Shown: positions 13,110 to 26,449 of the stretch, one piece after another
How the letters are laid out: the number at the start of each line of letters is the position of its first letter
How positions within the stretch are numbered: the stretch's first letter is position 1
Origin: Monosporascus cannonballus
Lineage: Eukaryota > Ascomycota > Sordariomycetes > Xylariales
Assembly: GCA_004154925.1 (NCBI GenBank)
Contig: QJNS01000007.1
Span: 614,729 to 678,728 of the forward strand
Length of the DNA: 64,000 nucleotides
Direction of reading: 5' to 3'
Translations under genes and position numbers: made by a program
The notes under the pieces: generated by a model
What the model saw: the letters and a program-made list of their open reading frames with translations, nothing else
The model's database searches: none
What the model was told of the DNA's origin: nothing

Positions 13110-13482
13110 TATGATGACCTGACAGGCTGCGGCTTCAAAGAACCGTCGTAACAGGGATATAACTAAGTTATGGGGGTCCAATTACGTAATAGCTTAACAA
13201 GATCGATCGTAAAGCATATAAAGCCGGGCTCGACAAGATCGATCGTAAAACCCGTAAAACCAGGATTTTATAAAAGGAAAAAAAATTAAATATAATACGT
13301 TTATTATTTTTATAAGTTAGATAATGTTAATTTGTAATATAATATTAGTATTTAAAATATTTTTGGTATTAGGAAACGTAATACGATTATTATATTTATT
13401 ATTTAGATTTTTGTAATATTTTAATTAATATAAATTTGTACGATTATAATTTAATAATTAATTAAGTCCTTTAGCTATTATA
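13110..13482 (+). repeat. 5' LTR of element C
   Basis: It starts TATGATGACCTGACAGGC and ends GCTATTATA. Its U3 contains two copies of ACAAGATCGATCGTAAA followed by AGCC/AACC-type tails (about 13197-13260). This first half is much less RIP-altered than the body. Confidence 0.92.
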
Positions 13483-13559
13483 CGTTATAAATCTTTATTT
13501 AATAATACCGTTAAATTTTTAGCAATATTGCCGATATTATATTTATTAATAAATAACCC

Positions 13560-15060
13560 ATATAACCTATTTACTAGGTTCTTAATTACCCGGACATGAG
13601 AATAAAATCCGAAAAAAAACCTTATTTTATTTATAAAGAAGTTTTTCGACGTTTGGATATTATAAACGAACGTATCCTTTAATTCGAAAAAAATAATAAC
13701 GATTTTATGATTTCCTTTTAAGCAGCTTATAAAAAGCTTAAGGAAAAAAACGTTTGTAAAATTGAAAGTTTTTTCGAATAAGCTAGATTATATAGTTAAA
13801 TTTTACCAAGGAACCGGAAAAGGTCCTTAAGCTTTTTAAGTTAAAATTCTTTAACGGAACTTTAATAAAGTTATAATTATTTTTAACTTAATACTGAATA
13901 CATTTTGGGTATTTTCCTATTCGATTAGTTATATTTATCGTACAAATTAAATTTGTAATTAAATAACTTATCGGAATTGCGGTTATTTAATTCGAGCTGG
14001 CCGTAAAAAGGTACGTTACTTTATTAATTAACAAACGAAACTCAGAAATAATACGTATTTATAATAATTACGAATAATTTAAATAAATATTGACGACAAC
14101 GTTTGGAATAATAAATCAGAAAATAAAAGCCGAAATGCAGATTTAATAGTTATGTTAAAAGGGATCGGTATCGAATTACGGTAATATTTTTATTTAGTTA
14201 ACAGCTAAATTAAATTAGGAAATAAAGATATTAAAAACTAAGTTTTTCGACAGCCTAAAAAAGTATAGAAAAGGTTTTTCAAATTTAATCGGCTTAAATA
14301 TTTATTGGATTATATCGTTATCACAGTTAAGATTGATAATCGATAATACGTATAGCGTATTACAGGTGTTAAAGAGAGAAATAATAACAAATCTCGATAT
14401 ATAGTTAATAATAGCGTTTTTGACGTAATAATACTTTTTACGACATAAAACTAGGACTTATAGATTTAGAAGATATATATAAAAAGGTTTGGAGCCAGAT
14501 TAAATATTATAATTGCGGAAAGAAAAAAATATAAAGTTTACAAATATTTTTCGTTTAAGAAATCCTGTGAAAATAATTAGAACCTTATACCGGAAAGAAA
14601 ATTTTAAAGAAATCGAAAGAATAAAAGTAAATCCATTAATATAATTTAGCCTCAGTATAAGTTTGGCCCCTTATAGCAAAAGGTTTAATAAGGATTATTA
14701 CGATAAGAAATTCGACGAAAAATGTGAAAAATTAAAAAGCTAATTTAATAAATATCGTAAACATAATAAGAAATATTATAAGGATAATTACGCGAATATT
14801 AAGATTAAATAAAAAAAGTTTATCCCGAAACCCTTAATCGATAAGGCAAAATATATATTATATATTGTTAACGACGAAAATATCCTGATTACGAAAAATA
14901 ATATATTTATAAACGAATTATTTGTATATATTATAAAGGATTTGATTTTTTAAACCGTACCGGAAATAATAAAAACGATAAATTATAATATCGATATTTT
15001 CGATTTATAATTTTAAAAATATTTAATAATTAGGACAAATAAAATGTTGGCCGAAAAAAA
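13560..15060 (+). pseudogene. Gag of element C (broken)
   Basis: Gag-like plus-strand segment. The CCHC knuckle is at 14505-14546 and reads YYNC-GKKKY-KVYKY: one cysteine remains, while the other cysteines and the histidine are now tyrosine. The Lys/Asn/Tyr-rich stretch after it (about 14690-14830) parallels that of A. There are many RIP-type stops. Confidence 0.72.
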
Positions 15061-15579
15061 TTAATATTTATATGAAAACCTTTTTTCTTATTATTAATAA
15101 TAGAATTATTAGGCAGAAAAAGTTTTAATTTAATATATAATAAAAAATATTATTAAAAGGTTATTACGAATCTCCATTATTAATTGATATATATTATAGA
15201 ATTTTAGAAAAATAATTATTATAAAAAATCACATTAATTTCTAAAAGATTTTTGAAACGATAATTAAAACGACATATAATAAGATATAATTACAAACATA
15301 AAAAATAATATATTTCATAAGGAAAAAAACTGAAGAAAATCCGGAATAATTAATATAATTCGAAGGAATAATACACTAATCATAATAATACATATAATAA
15401 CTTAATACGATAAATAAAGAAATATAAATAAGGTTAGATAAATTCGAATGGAAATTAAATGAAAAAGGTTACTTATAAAAGAACCACAAAATAACGAAAC
15501 TTAAAAAAATCAAAAATATTTTTTTAAAAAAGTTTTAAACGTAATAATAAAGATTATTAATAACTTTATTATTTTAAAT

Positions 15580-18500
15580 ATATAAATTGGAAAATATTGG
15601 TATACTGTAATAATAAATTACGAACTTTAAGCGGGAATTGTATTATACCAGATATAATTAACAAATTTAAATTATTATAAAAGTGTAAATTAAAATTTTA
15701 TATAACCATAAATACCAAAGGGTAAAAGTTTGCTTATAATATCGGAAATATTATACGCAAAATTCATTATTTCGAAATATTTATTTAAGGATAATACCAA
15801 ATAATTAATTTCGATATCTTTTTATTCGAAAATTACGATATAATTTTCGGATTATTATAAATATATTAATATGGAATTTTAATTAATAGCAAAATTAATT
15901 AAAAAGATTTATTTTATATTTTATTAATAAAAAAATGAAAATCCTAATATTTAATTAACAACAATAAGAAACATAAGCATAAAAATATAATAAAAACCTT
16001 ATTACCTAAAGCGATAAAACATAAGAAAAAAAATAAATATTAAAAAAATACGATATATTACTATTATTATTAAAGTAGAATTAAAGTAATTAAATAACAG
16101 CCTAAAATAATAGACTTAAAATTAAGAAATTTAATTAATATAGTATTATTATATTATAGATAGGAATAAAATCTTTAAAAAAATAAATACTAAATTATTA
16201 AACCATGGCAAATAAAATTATAAATTAATTTTTAAGCAAATATTTTCTACAACGTTTTACCTTATTTATAATCTTAAGAAAATGAATTATGTATTTTTAA
16301 AAAATATCAGGAAAATTGGTTATAAAAATGATAAATTCCTTTTTCGAAATTACTGGTTAAATGCTTTATGTTTTTGGTATTAAAAAAACGGAAAATTACG
16401 ACTTATAATTAATTATAAATAATTAAACGATATTATAATTAAAAATAAAATATTATTACCTTTAATTACGGAAATAAAAAACAGATTTTACGGAATTAAA
16501 TAATTTATAATATTCGATTTTAAAAATAAATATAACCTTATTAAAATTAAAAAAGGATACAAATAAAAAATAACTTTTTGGACGAAATACAGACTATTTA
16601 AATATTTGGTTACATTAATAAGATTTATAAATGTATTAATAATTTTTCAGCGAATAATAAATTATATATTACGAAAATATCTTAATGTCTTTATTATTTG
16701 TTACCTCGACGATATTTTCATTTTTTTAAAGAAGGAAAAAATATATATAAGATATGTTTATAAGTTTTTTGAAGCTTTATAAAAAAAGGTATTTATTAAT
16801 GCAAAAAACGTTAATTGCATATAAAAAAGTGGAATATTTGGGACATATTATTACCTTAAAACATATTAAAATAAACCTTAAAAAATTGCTATAATAACAG
16901 AATAATATATATTAATAATAATTAAAAAGGTATAGGTATTTTTAGGATTCGCCAATTATTATAAGAAATTTATTTAAAATATTAATAAAATATTTATATC
17001 CTTAACGAATTTTACGAAACGAAAAAAATTTAAATAAATACCAAATACGGAAAAATTATTTTACGATATTAAGGATATAATTATTAATAAACCAGGATTA
17101 ATTATATATAATTTAAACCGCCTTATTAAATTAAAAACCGATATTTCGGATTTAGTATTAAATATACTAATTAAATAACGAAATAATTAAGGTAAATCAT
17201 GTTATATTATATTGTTTTTATATAAATTTAAAAGAACCGAATTTAATTACGGTATTTTAAATAAGGAATTCATTGTTATTATTATAATATTTCGAAAATT
17301 TATATATATTTTTAAAAGGAATTTTATATTAACTTAAAATTTATGTAAATTATTAAAATTTTATCCGATTTATTATAACTAAAGAATTTCGATATATGGA
17401 AAAGTTAGCAAATTTCGATTTCGTTATTATTTATAAAAAGAAATTAGAAAATAATAAAGTAAATACCTTAAATAAACGACCAGATTTCGAAAAGAAATTA
17501 GTTAAAATTTATTACATAATTTTCGATATTATTACAAAAAAATATTTACGCTCGTAATATATTGTAATAATTTGAGCAGTACCATTAAATATATATTAAA
17601 AAATCTAGTAATATAATAATCATTTTTTAGAAAACCAAAAAACGGACAAAATATAAATTCCGGAAGAGTACCAAAGGGATTTAATACGAAAAATACATAA
17701 CCATTATTTATGCGGATATTTAAGGATTTACAAAACAGTAAAAAGGTTTTAACGTATATATTCCTTTCATAAAATAAATTTAACGGTATAAAAAATCATA
17801 CGGCAATACGATATTTACGCCAAAGTAAACGTTCGACGACATAGATTATATGGAAAATTACAGCTATTATTAATCACAAAATAATTATAATCTTTAAGTA
17901 TATTTGATTTTATTATTAAACTTTTTATATGAAAAAATTCAATTATAAGAATATATTACGATAATATTTTCGCATTCGTTAGTCGATTTACGAAATCTTC
18001 TTATTTTTTACCATATTACAATAACACAAACGCCGAAAAAACAACATATATTTTCTTTAAATATAATTTTCGCATATACGGATTATTAATACAAATTATT
18101 TCAAATAGAAGGTTGATATTTGGATTTACATATTGGCCAAACCTCATAATATAAATCGGTTTAAATTATAAATTATTTAGCATATTTAAACCATAAATAA
18201 ATAAATAAATAAAACAAATAACTTAAGGCTTAAAAGGTTATTTCCGATATTATATTAATTATTAATAAACTAAACAAAAATTGAAAGAATACAAATTACA
18301 AAATTAATGTATAATATTAATTATTACGAAAATATTAAAATAATACTAGAAAATGCAAATTTTGGTTTTATTCCAGAAATTTAGAAAAAAGTACGTAACG
18401 ACGGTCCAATTAATATTAAAGCAATCTTTATATCAAAATAAATACAGCAATTATATTAAGAAATAAAGAAAGACCTAGAATTCGTACAAAATTAAATAAG

Positions 18501-18910
18501 CTAATATTATAACTAAAGAAAATTAAAAAAATCAATTTTCGAAAAAGCGGAAATAATTTTTCTTATTACCAAACATATTCAATTAAAACGACCTAATACA
18601 AAACTTAATTTCAAATATATCGTTCCATATAAAATTATTAAGAAAATCTCAGAAAGTAATTACCAATTAAAACTGCTATTAACAATCAAACTTTATTTAA
18701 TTGTTTAAATTTCTTTGTTTAAATTAATAGCAAGAACAATTAAAGTATATACGGCACAAAACGATATGGAAATAAAAAACAAATAAGTATACGAAATGAC
18801 GAAAATCCTCTATATACAGAAACAAAATAAACCTATCTAATATCTAATTAAATAAACAAAATACCCAAATTCGAAAAACACCTAGGAACCCGTCAAAAAT
18901 CTTATTAGCG
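15580..18910 (+). pseudogene. Pol of element C: protease to chromodomain (broken)
   Basis: Plus-strand polyprotein. The protease region starts near 15600. RT spans about 16480-16860 with an intact YLDD at 16702-16713 preceded by FIIC. RNase H lies at about 17130-17400 and the integrase at about 17500-18330. The first catalytic Asp of the integrase core is replaced (FVSRFTKSSYFLPYY) and the second is Asn (IISNRR). The chromodomain is at 18787-18900 (VYEMTKIL, QYLIK after stop replacement, NSKNT) with its Trp codons lost. It is inactive. Confidence 0.83.
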
Positions 18911-19320
18911 CGTAATATTTATTAAAACACTTTTATTAATAATGCCAAAATTAGCAAGATTATCAATTCCTTAATTAATGGATAACTAATTAATAAATTT
19001 AAAAGTGAATTAATTAAAAAGGGCTACGGCCTTTGCCGATATGGCTTAGGTAGCCTTTAATTCGGCCTGCTTTTTTTAACGTTCCAACTTATTTAATTGT
19101 TTCAAAAATCGAAAACTATAAAATAATATACGTATTATACGATCGGCCTATAATATTTTTTATTTTCGAAGGCGGCGGACCTTAGCCTACGTTTATTCCG
19201 CTTTTTCTTCGGCTTTCTTAAATTCCGTTTTAACTTTAAAATTATTAAAAATGAACTTTTCAAATTGAAAAGTGAAAAACCATTAACGTAATAAAAACCT
19301 TAATTCCGTATTACGTATTT
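18905..19320 (-). pseudogene. Antisense accessory frame of element C (coiled-coil type)
   Basis: Minus-strand frame that can be read continuously for about 135 codons if TAA/TAG are taken as former CAA/CAG. It runs through FEKF, then KTEFKKAEEKAE, a heptad-like run (KVRRLRK, LKQLNKLER, QAELKAT, AISAKAVALF), and a C-terminal block IINKSVLINITR ending in tandem stops at 18902-18907. Charge and heptad pattern suggest a coiled coil. It is convergent with pol and its end overlaps the pol tail (pol continues as YLLKHFY over the same bases). Function unknown. This is one of the clearest copies. Confidence 0.62.
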
Positions 19321-19552
19321 TTCGTAACGAGAAAAATCTGACGAAAAAATACGATAAAATAATAACTTACGACAAATATAATAAAAACATATAAGCATAT
19401 TTATAATTCGAAAAATAATTAACTTAAGCAAATTATTTCGTTTTTTTATTTTTCAGTTAATGGGTTTTTAAAATAACTTAACATAATAACGAAAAAAGAA
19501 TTGACAAAAGAAAAAAAATCTTCGAAACGAAAATTAGGAAAAAGAAAAATCG

Positions 19553-19923
19553 TATTATAACCTGATAAATTACGGCATTAAAAAACAGTTATAATAGGAA
19601 TATAATTAAGTTATATAAGTCGAATTACGTAATAACTCAACAAAATCGATCTTAAAGCTTATAAAGCCGGGCTCGACAAAATCGATCGTAAGGCACGTAA
19701 AACTAAGGGGTTATAAGAATAAAAAATTAAATATAATACGTTTATTATTCCCATAATTTAAATAATTTTAGCTTACAATATAATATCGTTACTTAAGGCA
19801 CCCTTAATATTACGAAACGTAATACGATTACTGTATTTATTATTCAGAGTTTTACGATATTCCTGCTAACATACACCCGTACGACTAAGGTTTGATAGTT
19901 GGTTAAACCCCCTAGCCGTCATA
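19553..19923 (+). repeat. 3' LTR of element C
   Basis: It starts TATTATAACCTGATAAAT and ends GCCGTCATA, directly followed by ACGAT. It holds the same double U3 repeat as the 5' copy, more mutated. Confidence 0.92.
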
Positions 19924-19928
19924 ACGAT

Positions 19929-20250
19929 CTTATCGCTCTTTTACAAAAATTAATTCCGATCGTATAAAAATCGTTTATCGAAAAAGTCCTTAACCGAAAT
20001 ACGCAAACGTTTCCTGTCCGGCTTAATTTTATGACCTAACGGGCCAGGGTCTCCGGAAACTGTCTGCTACGATCCAACTTACCTCAGCTAGCTGAGACCT
20101 CCCTGGCTCGTTTGCCCAAATTCTTCAAAGTTACTCAAGTACCGCTCCATAACGCTAAATATTAACCCATCAAAACCCAAATCCCCATAACGAGCTAACG
20201 AAACCTAAATTATAATTACCTAAAAACGGTTTCGTTTAATATATTTGCTT
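19929..20250. other. Small GC islet with palindrome, no gene
   Basis: The sequence from about 20020 to 20220 has near-normal GC and keeps CA/TG. It contains the 14-bp perfect palindrome CTCAGCTAGCTGAG (20083-20096) inside a looser hairpin whose arms are CCAGGGTCTC (20044) and GAGACCTCCCTGG (20094-20106). No frame or RNA gene was recognised. Confidence 0.5.
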
Positions 20251-20559
20251 TTTCCAAAAAACAAAAATCTGTAATAATTTAAAAACAATATATTTTTTAT
20301 AATTATATACATATATATATACGATTACCTTAATTATGGTTTATTATTAATATTACGATAACTTTTATTAAAATTTAAAATTTATTTTTAAATTTCAACG
20401 CATATACGAATTACAACTAAAGCTTATTACGTTATTATACCTTTTTTTAAAATACGATAAATCCAAACTTTTTTAATTTTACCGGATTACGCCCTCAAAA
20501 TAAAATATATATACGCGTACCCTAAATTTCTGGTATTAACATAACATAATTAATATAAT

Positions 20560-23520
20560 GTTTGAAAGTTTTATTCGTAATTAAATTATTTATAATAATT
20601 TAGGCCGAATTATTAATTTAATTATTTCGAATAATTAATTAATTACCATTTTAAAAAAACCAAATACGTAAAAAGTTATTAATATGTAAAGATTGGCAAA
20701 GAGTTTTAATTTCGGCTAAGAAGGACTTCATTATATACAAATAATATAATATATTATATAGAAAACTTATAATTTTTATAAAAAGGCTTAAATTTCGTAG
20801 TTTACCGAAAGAAATATTACTCTAAGTTAAAGTAATTTATATTACCTTAAATAAGAATTAATATTTTATAAAAACGTTTGCCTTTAATTAATTTAAGTTT
20901 TTAAATCAGATAATTATATACCTTAGGAAAAAAATAATTATAGTTTATAACGAAACGAAAAAGGAAATAATTCCGTAATAATAACGATCTGGATATTTTT
21001 ATATATTCTTTTTTTATAATTATAATTATTATAATTAAAATAATTTCCAATATTAACGGCAGTTATTTACTTTAGTTATTAAATAGTTTTTTAATATTTT
21101 CGAATTTATTACGAACTAATATTAATATAGTAAAAATATTAAATATTTGCGAAAGTTATTATACGTTAAAAAAAACTACAATTCGGTTAACGGAAAAAAT
21201 TAAAATTACCGTATTAATATTTTATAATTATATGATATTAATTAAAATAAATTGCGTTGTATAATTAGATATAATAAAGCGATATTATATTTTAATATGA
21301 TAATTTTATTCTTTAAAATTATGTTCGTAATATAACGTTTCGATATAATATTGTTATACGGATTATTATCACTGTTTTTATCCGTTTTTATAATTATATT
21401 CTTAAAAAACAATTAAAGTAGTTTATATTCCGGCTTAATTAATAATATAAAATAAAATGGTTTTATAAAACGTTATAATAATATCTAGTACCGCCTAATA
21501 TTTTTTATTAATTCGTAATTAATATTATCCGGACTTTATTTCCTAATTTTAAAATACGTTTTATAAACGGAATAAATGAATATTTTCCGATTTTTTGAAA
21601 ATAAAACGTATTCCGTATAATAAACGTTATTCGATTTTATTAATTATAATTAACGAAAATAAAGGCACTATCGACGGTACCTATAGCATTTATCGAAATC
21701 TTTTTAAAAGATATATAAATTTAAAAAAGAATTATTAATTTTCGAAACGTTTCCATCTTATTTATAGAAATTAGAAAATAATTATTTATATTTGGAAAAT
21801 ATAGGTTAATTCCGCCGAAATAACTCATTTATATAATAGCAACCTGTAATTCCTTTTTTATTTTTATTTTAGTATATATAAATAAAGTTCCTGCTTAAAT
21901 TTGTACGTGTTTATTGGCTCGATAATATAGGCGGAATATATAAGATATAATTAATTTTGGAAACGGAATATTAATTTTTAAATAAAATAACGTAATTATA
22001 TTAAAATTTACCGAAATTTCATCTTTTTAAATCCTTTATTTTTTATATATATAATACTTACATATTTGGGTTATTTTTATAGGAATTACATATCAGCTAT
22101 GAATTATTTATAACAGAAATATTTAACGTATATAAAGATTTCCGGAATACCTTACTCAGAACCTTTTTTTTGAAAACCGAATTTACCGAATTTATAAAAT
22201 ATATATATTTTCGGTTAACCAGTGTCGAATTCGATTTTATTACGTATAACGTAATTTTTAAATATTTTAATTATGCCGGATAAATAAGGGAAATGTTACG
22301 GGGTTTTGATTAAAATACGTTAATAAATAAGGATTTTTCTGACGAAAAACTTTTATTATTATTTATTAATAATACGTTACCTAATAATATAAAGAATTTA
22401 ACGGATAATTCGGAAGTGTTTTACTTTTTAATTTAGGAATATAATTTATTTATGTCATTTTTTATGTAACGCGATTTTAATCAAAACGTACCAAATAAAG
22501 CCTTTTTATCAGATAATTACGGAACCGGAAATATTTTTTATACGGCCCAAATTTTATAAAACGATAATACTTTTGATTTGATTAAAAATAATAATTAATT
22601 ATTAATCGATACAATTTTTATTAATCAGAATTTTCGAAATTATTATTATTTCATTTAAAAAACCTAAATTTATATATATTTTTTACATATTATACGATAT
22701 AATAACGTTAAATATATTAGGCGGTTAATACCGATATTATTATTTTTTATAAGGTCGGTTAATTTAATTACGGCAAAAAAAATATTTTATTTCGATTAGA
22801 TATTACGTCCTACAATATTAGATTAAGTACTTATTAATTGGATTTTAATATTAAATTTGATTCCGATAAAAGTTAAGGAAAAAATATATATGTTATTTAA
22901 TTAAAAAGGCGAATATTATAATTTATAGCTTATTAGCGAATTCCGCCAGTCCAAAAATAATACATATAACGAGAATTTTATTTTTTTCTAAAATTCGTTT
23001 TTAATTAAGTATTATATATTTGTATAACGCGAATCTTATACCCGTTATACTTTTTTGCGAAATAAGCATTACGTTATTTAAAATTTTCGTAACGAAATTT
23101 TCGAATACGTTGATTTTTTGTTTCGAAAATTTTGATTTATTAAAAGATATCCGTTTCGGATTAAAAAGGACGGCTAAAATTCCGAAAATATTCTGGCTAC
23201 GGGCTGTAAAATTATAAAAATTAAGTTTATCGCTTTTAATAATACCGTATTTATTATTAACGATATAAATATATTTAATTTGTTAAATACGGCAAAAAAC
23301 GAAAATTAGTTTGTAAATAAATTTAATATAATTATCCGAAAAACTTTTAATACTAAACTTATTACAAATAATTTAGTTCCAGATAACCGTAATATTTTAA
23401 ATACGGAAAGAAATTATGATTTTATAGTATAAAATATGGATAATTTAATTAATAATTTTAATTAAGGCGGTCCGTTATCGTTATCGTCGTTATCGGATAA
23501 ATAAAATATGGGTTTATCGG
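20560..23520 (+). pseudogene. Long RIP-broken coding region, product not recognised
   Basis: A plus-strand protein reading can be followed over much of this stretch, in more than one frame, with nearly all stops being TAA or TAG. Clear pieces include CKDWQRVLISAKKDF (about 20680), GTIDGTYSIYRNLFKRYINL (about 21660), NSAEITHLYNSN and FIGSIIQAEYIRYN (21800-21950), KAFLSDNYGTGNIFYTAQIL (about 22500), and a tail GGPLSLSSLSDK near 23470-23500. An early Cys-rich segment followed by positions that could be His-to-Tyr replacements hints at a zinc finger, but this is weak. I found no helicase, integrase or RT motif. It could be a subtelomeric gene family or a DNA transposon. Confidence 0.45.
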
Positions 23521-26449
23521 ATAAAAACAAGCCGTTAATATAATTCTTTTCCTTTTTATTATTTTGTACCTTTTTATAAATAATATTATATTTATATTAT
23601 AATTTAAATATTTACGTAATTTGAATTAATTCATTTCGGAATCCTTTTATATGTTTTTATAATTACTTAAGCGTTATATTAATATAACTTATTCGTTTTC
23701 GATAATAAAACCGTAAATAAAAAAATAATATTATATAATATAATACATAATATAATTTTTAACAAAATTAATATAAATAATTAAGTTTATAATTTAGGTA
23801 ATTTTAATAAATTATATCCCGTTTAAACGTTTTGTTTTTCGTAAAGTAATATAAAAATTTTATATTATTTATAATTAAACATAACGCATAATGTTGAATT
23901 AATCAATATACCCCGTTTATAATTATTTTATTAATTAATATTTTTAAATATTTTTTAAAATTGTTTTTTTCCGTTTTGCCTTTTTTTATGCATTATTATA
24001 ACTTATATATTAATAATTCCTTTTATATTTTTAGGTTTTAAAACTTTATTTGTTTTAAAGATAATATTTGCGTTTAAACTTTTTTGAAATTCTTTATTCG
24101 AATTATATAATAATATTAAATATATAAAAATTACGTATAAATATTTTTCGCCACGTTTTTATACGTAATTTGCAAATTTCTTTCTTATATAATTCCATAA
24201 ATTATGATATTAATAAAATATATACATGATATATATTTCTTAATTAAATAACCCGATTTATAAAATTTAAATTTCTTTTCGTATTATTTATATAATATCC
24301 GGTTTATATAACGTTTTCGCTAAATTGTAAAATTCGTAATTAATTAAAGATCCGTAATTAATTTAATAATGTAATAATTTATAAAGCCTATATAATCCGT
24401 TATAATATGAATTTTATTTTACCGGTTATTATTACGGAAAATATTCCGAATTACATCATTAATATTTAATATTTATATAAATAACGTATTATTCAATAAT
24501 AAAAAGTTTTATTTGTAATATAAGTTTTTCGTAATATTACCGGATTTATAAATCTTTAATAATTATAAGATTTTCTAAATTAATTTATATTTATATTAAT
24601 ACTTAAATATAAAGTATTTATTTCTTTCTAAGTTTGCACTACATTAAAATAACTTTACAATATATATTTAATATTTAAAATACACTACATATAATATAAG
24701 TTTTTATAAAAATATATTATATTTTGAAATAATCAAATATTACTTAATAAATACGAAAATACCCTAATTAGGATTGCGCCGTTAATTTCGCCTTATCGCA
24801 AATTGTTTTAATCTTAATTCTGGTTATTTTTTTATTAACTATTTTATCACCCTTTTTCAACGTTATTTTTCGGAAACAAACTATTTTCATTCTGGTATCT
24901 GTTTTAGTTATTCTTTGGTCCGAAATCTTATTATCCGTTTTTAAAATTATTTTTCGGAAACAAATTATTTCTTAATAACAAATTATTTTTTAAGTATATT
25001 ATTAATAAATTTAATTTTTTTGGCCGGGAAAATAAGGTTTTTTAAGTTCATTTAAAATATATTATCGAAGGTTATAACTAAAATTATATTTATTAAATCG
25101 GCAAAGAATTTATTTACCCCTCATAATATCGTAAAATTTATAAAAGTATATATTATAATATGGAATTTAGATATTAAATAAGCAAAATAATTAATAATTA
25201 TTATGTCGTAAATAACGTAATTTTATATATTAAATTATTGCAAATACTTCACGTTATAAAAATTTTTAATTAAATAAATAATATTAAGTATATATTAAAT
25301 AATTATAATAATTTTTTTAATATATATTTATTTAGAGTAATTTTATAAATTATATTAAAACATTTATAACAAAAGATAAATTTCTTATAATTTATATATG
25401 GTTATTAGGTTTTTTCTTTATATATTATTATTTCATTTAAAAAAAATAACGTTAATGTTTTTATTTATATTTAATAATTTATATAAACTTCATAATATAT
25501 ATATATTTCGATTTTAATGAAATATATTATTTTAAAATATTTTTATAACTTATTAATTATCCGTAAATTTTATTTACCTATTATAAATCTTTATATATTT
25601 CTTATTAATAATAATAATATATTCGGTAATTATTTAATATACGAATTTTACCTTACTTATTATATTTTACATTTTTTCTTTATATGTTTAGTTTCAATAA
25701 AGCCGAATTTATATTAATAAATTTATAATATTCTTAAATGTTTTAATTATTATTATTTATTTATATATACCTAATATTATAATATTATTATAATAATATT
25801 ATTACTATTTAATAAAATAAAATACGGTAATGGTATTCGGAAAAAATGTAATAACTTAATAAAAAATTAAAACGTATATAAAAATGGCAACGGCGCTAAA
25901 CTATTTTTCGATACAAATTATTTTAATTACGGCGTTATTTTCCATATTTTGTTGTTTGTTTTATATATTATTTTTTTCAACCTTATCCCAAATTTTAAAG
26001 CATGTTTTCATTAAATCAAACGATTATTGGACAAAGATTTAATATTTTAAGGTTTTTGTATGGAAAATTTCATTACCATATACCAAAAATGGTAAATTAC
26101 TTATTGATATATATATATTAACGCATATTTTATTTATAATAATTTCGACATAATATTTAAATAAATATTTCGGGACTTTAATTTTATATATATAACTTGT
26201 AAAAAGGTAATAAAAAATATATTTATATATTTAGAAATATTTGAAATATTATTTTTATTATATTTAAAAAGATTATTAAATAATATATAATATTATTCGT
26301 TTTTTTCATTATATTAAAATTTAATATTAAGATTATCGATACGGATAATACGGATTATTAAATAATAAGGTTTTAAAATTACAAAATAAACGTTTTTTAT
26401 ATTATAAATTTAACCGGCATATATTTTTTTAAAAAAATGTATCATTCGG
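23521..26449. other. AT-rich block without recognisable gene
   Basis: Very AT-rich with stops in all frames. Around 24800-24980 the words TTTTTCGGAAACAAA and TTATTTTT recur, giving a short internal repeat. The frame at 25517-25717 is chance sequence of Ile/Leu/Tyr composition. Confidence 0.4.

Larger units (their letters stand above)
13110..19923 (+). mobile_element. Complete LTR retrotransposon C (Gypsy, chromovirus), RIP-degraded
   Basis: LTRs at 13110-13482 (373 bp) and 19553-19923 (371 bp), with the perfect target duplication ACGAT at 13105-13109 and 19924-19928. Length is 6,814 bp. It has the same gene order as A, with the antisense accessory frame near the 3' end and a purine tract (GGAAAAAGAAAAATCG) next to the 3' LTR. 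It carries the same U3 type as J. Confidence 0.95.

Noticed and set aside
23020..23217. 65-residue plus frame
   Set aside because: It is a stop-free stretch within the larger broken reading at 20.6-23.5 kb, not a separate gene.
20560..23520. Telomere-linked RecQ-type helicase gene
   Set aside because: Considered because of the subtelomeric position and a weak Cys-rich N-terminus, but no Walker A, DEAH or other helicase motif could be read here or up to 30.9 kb.
24800..24980. CRISPR-like or satellite array
   Set aside because: The recurring TTTTTCGGAAACAAA words are only two or three, irregularly spaced, and the genome is eukaryotic.
25517..25717. 66-residue Tyr/Ile/Leu-rich frame
   Set aside because: Composition is that of random AT-rich DNA; no start context, motif or neighbour supports it.
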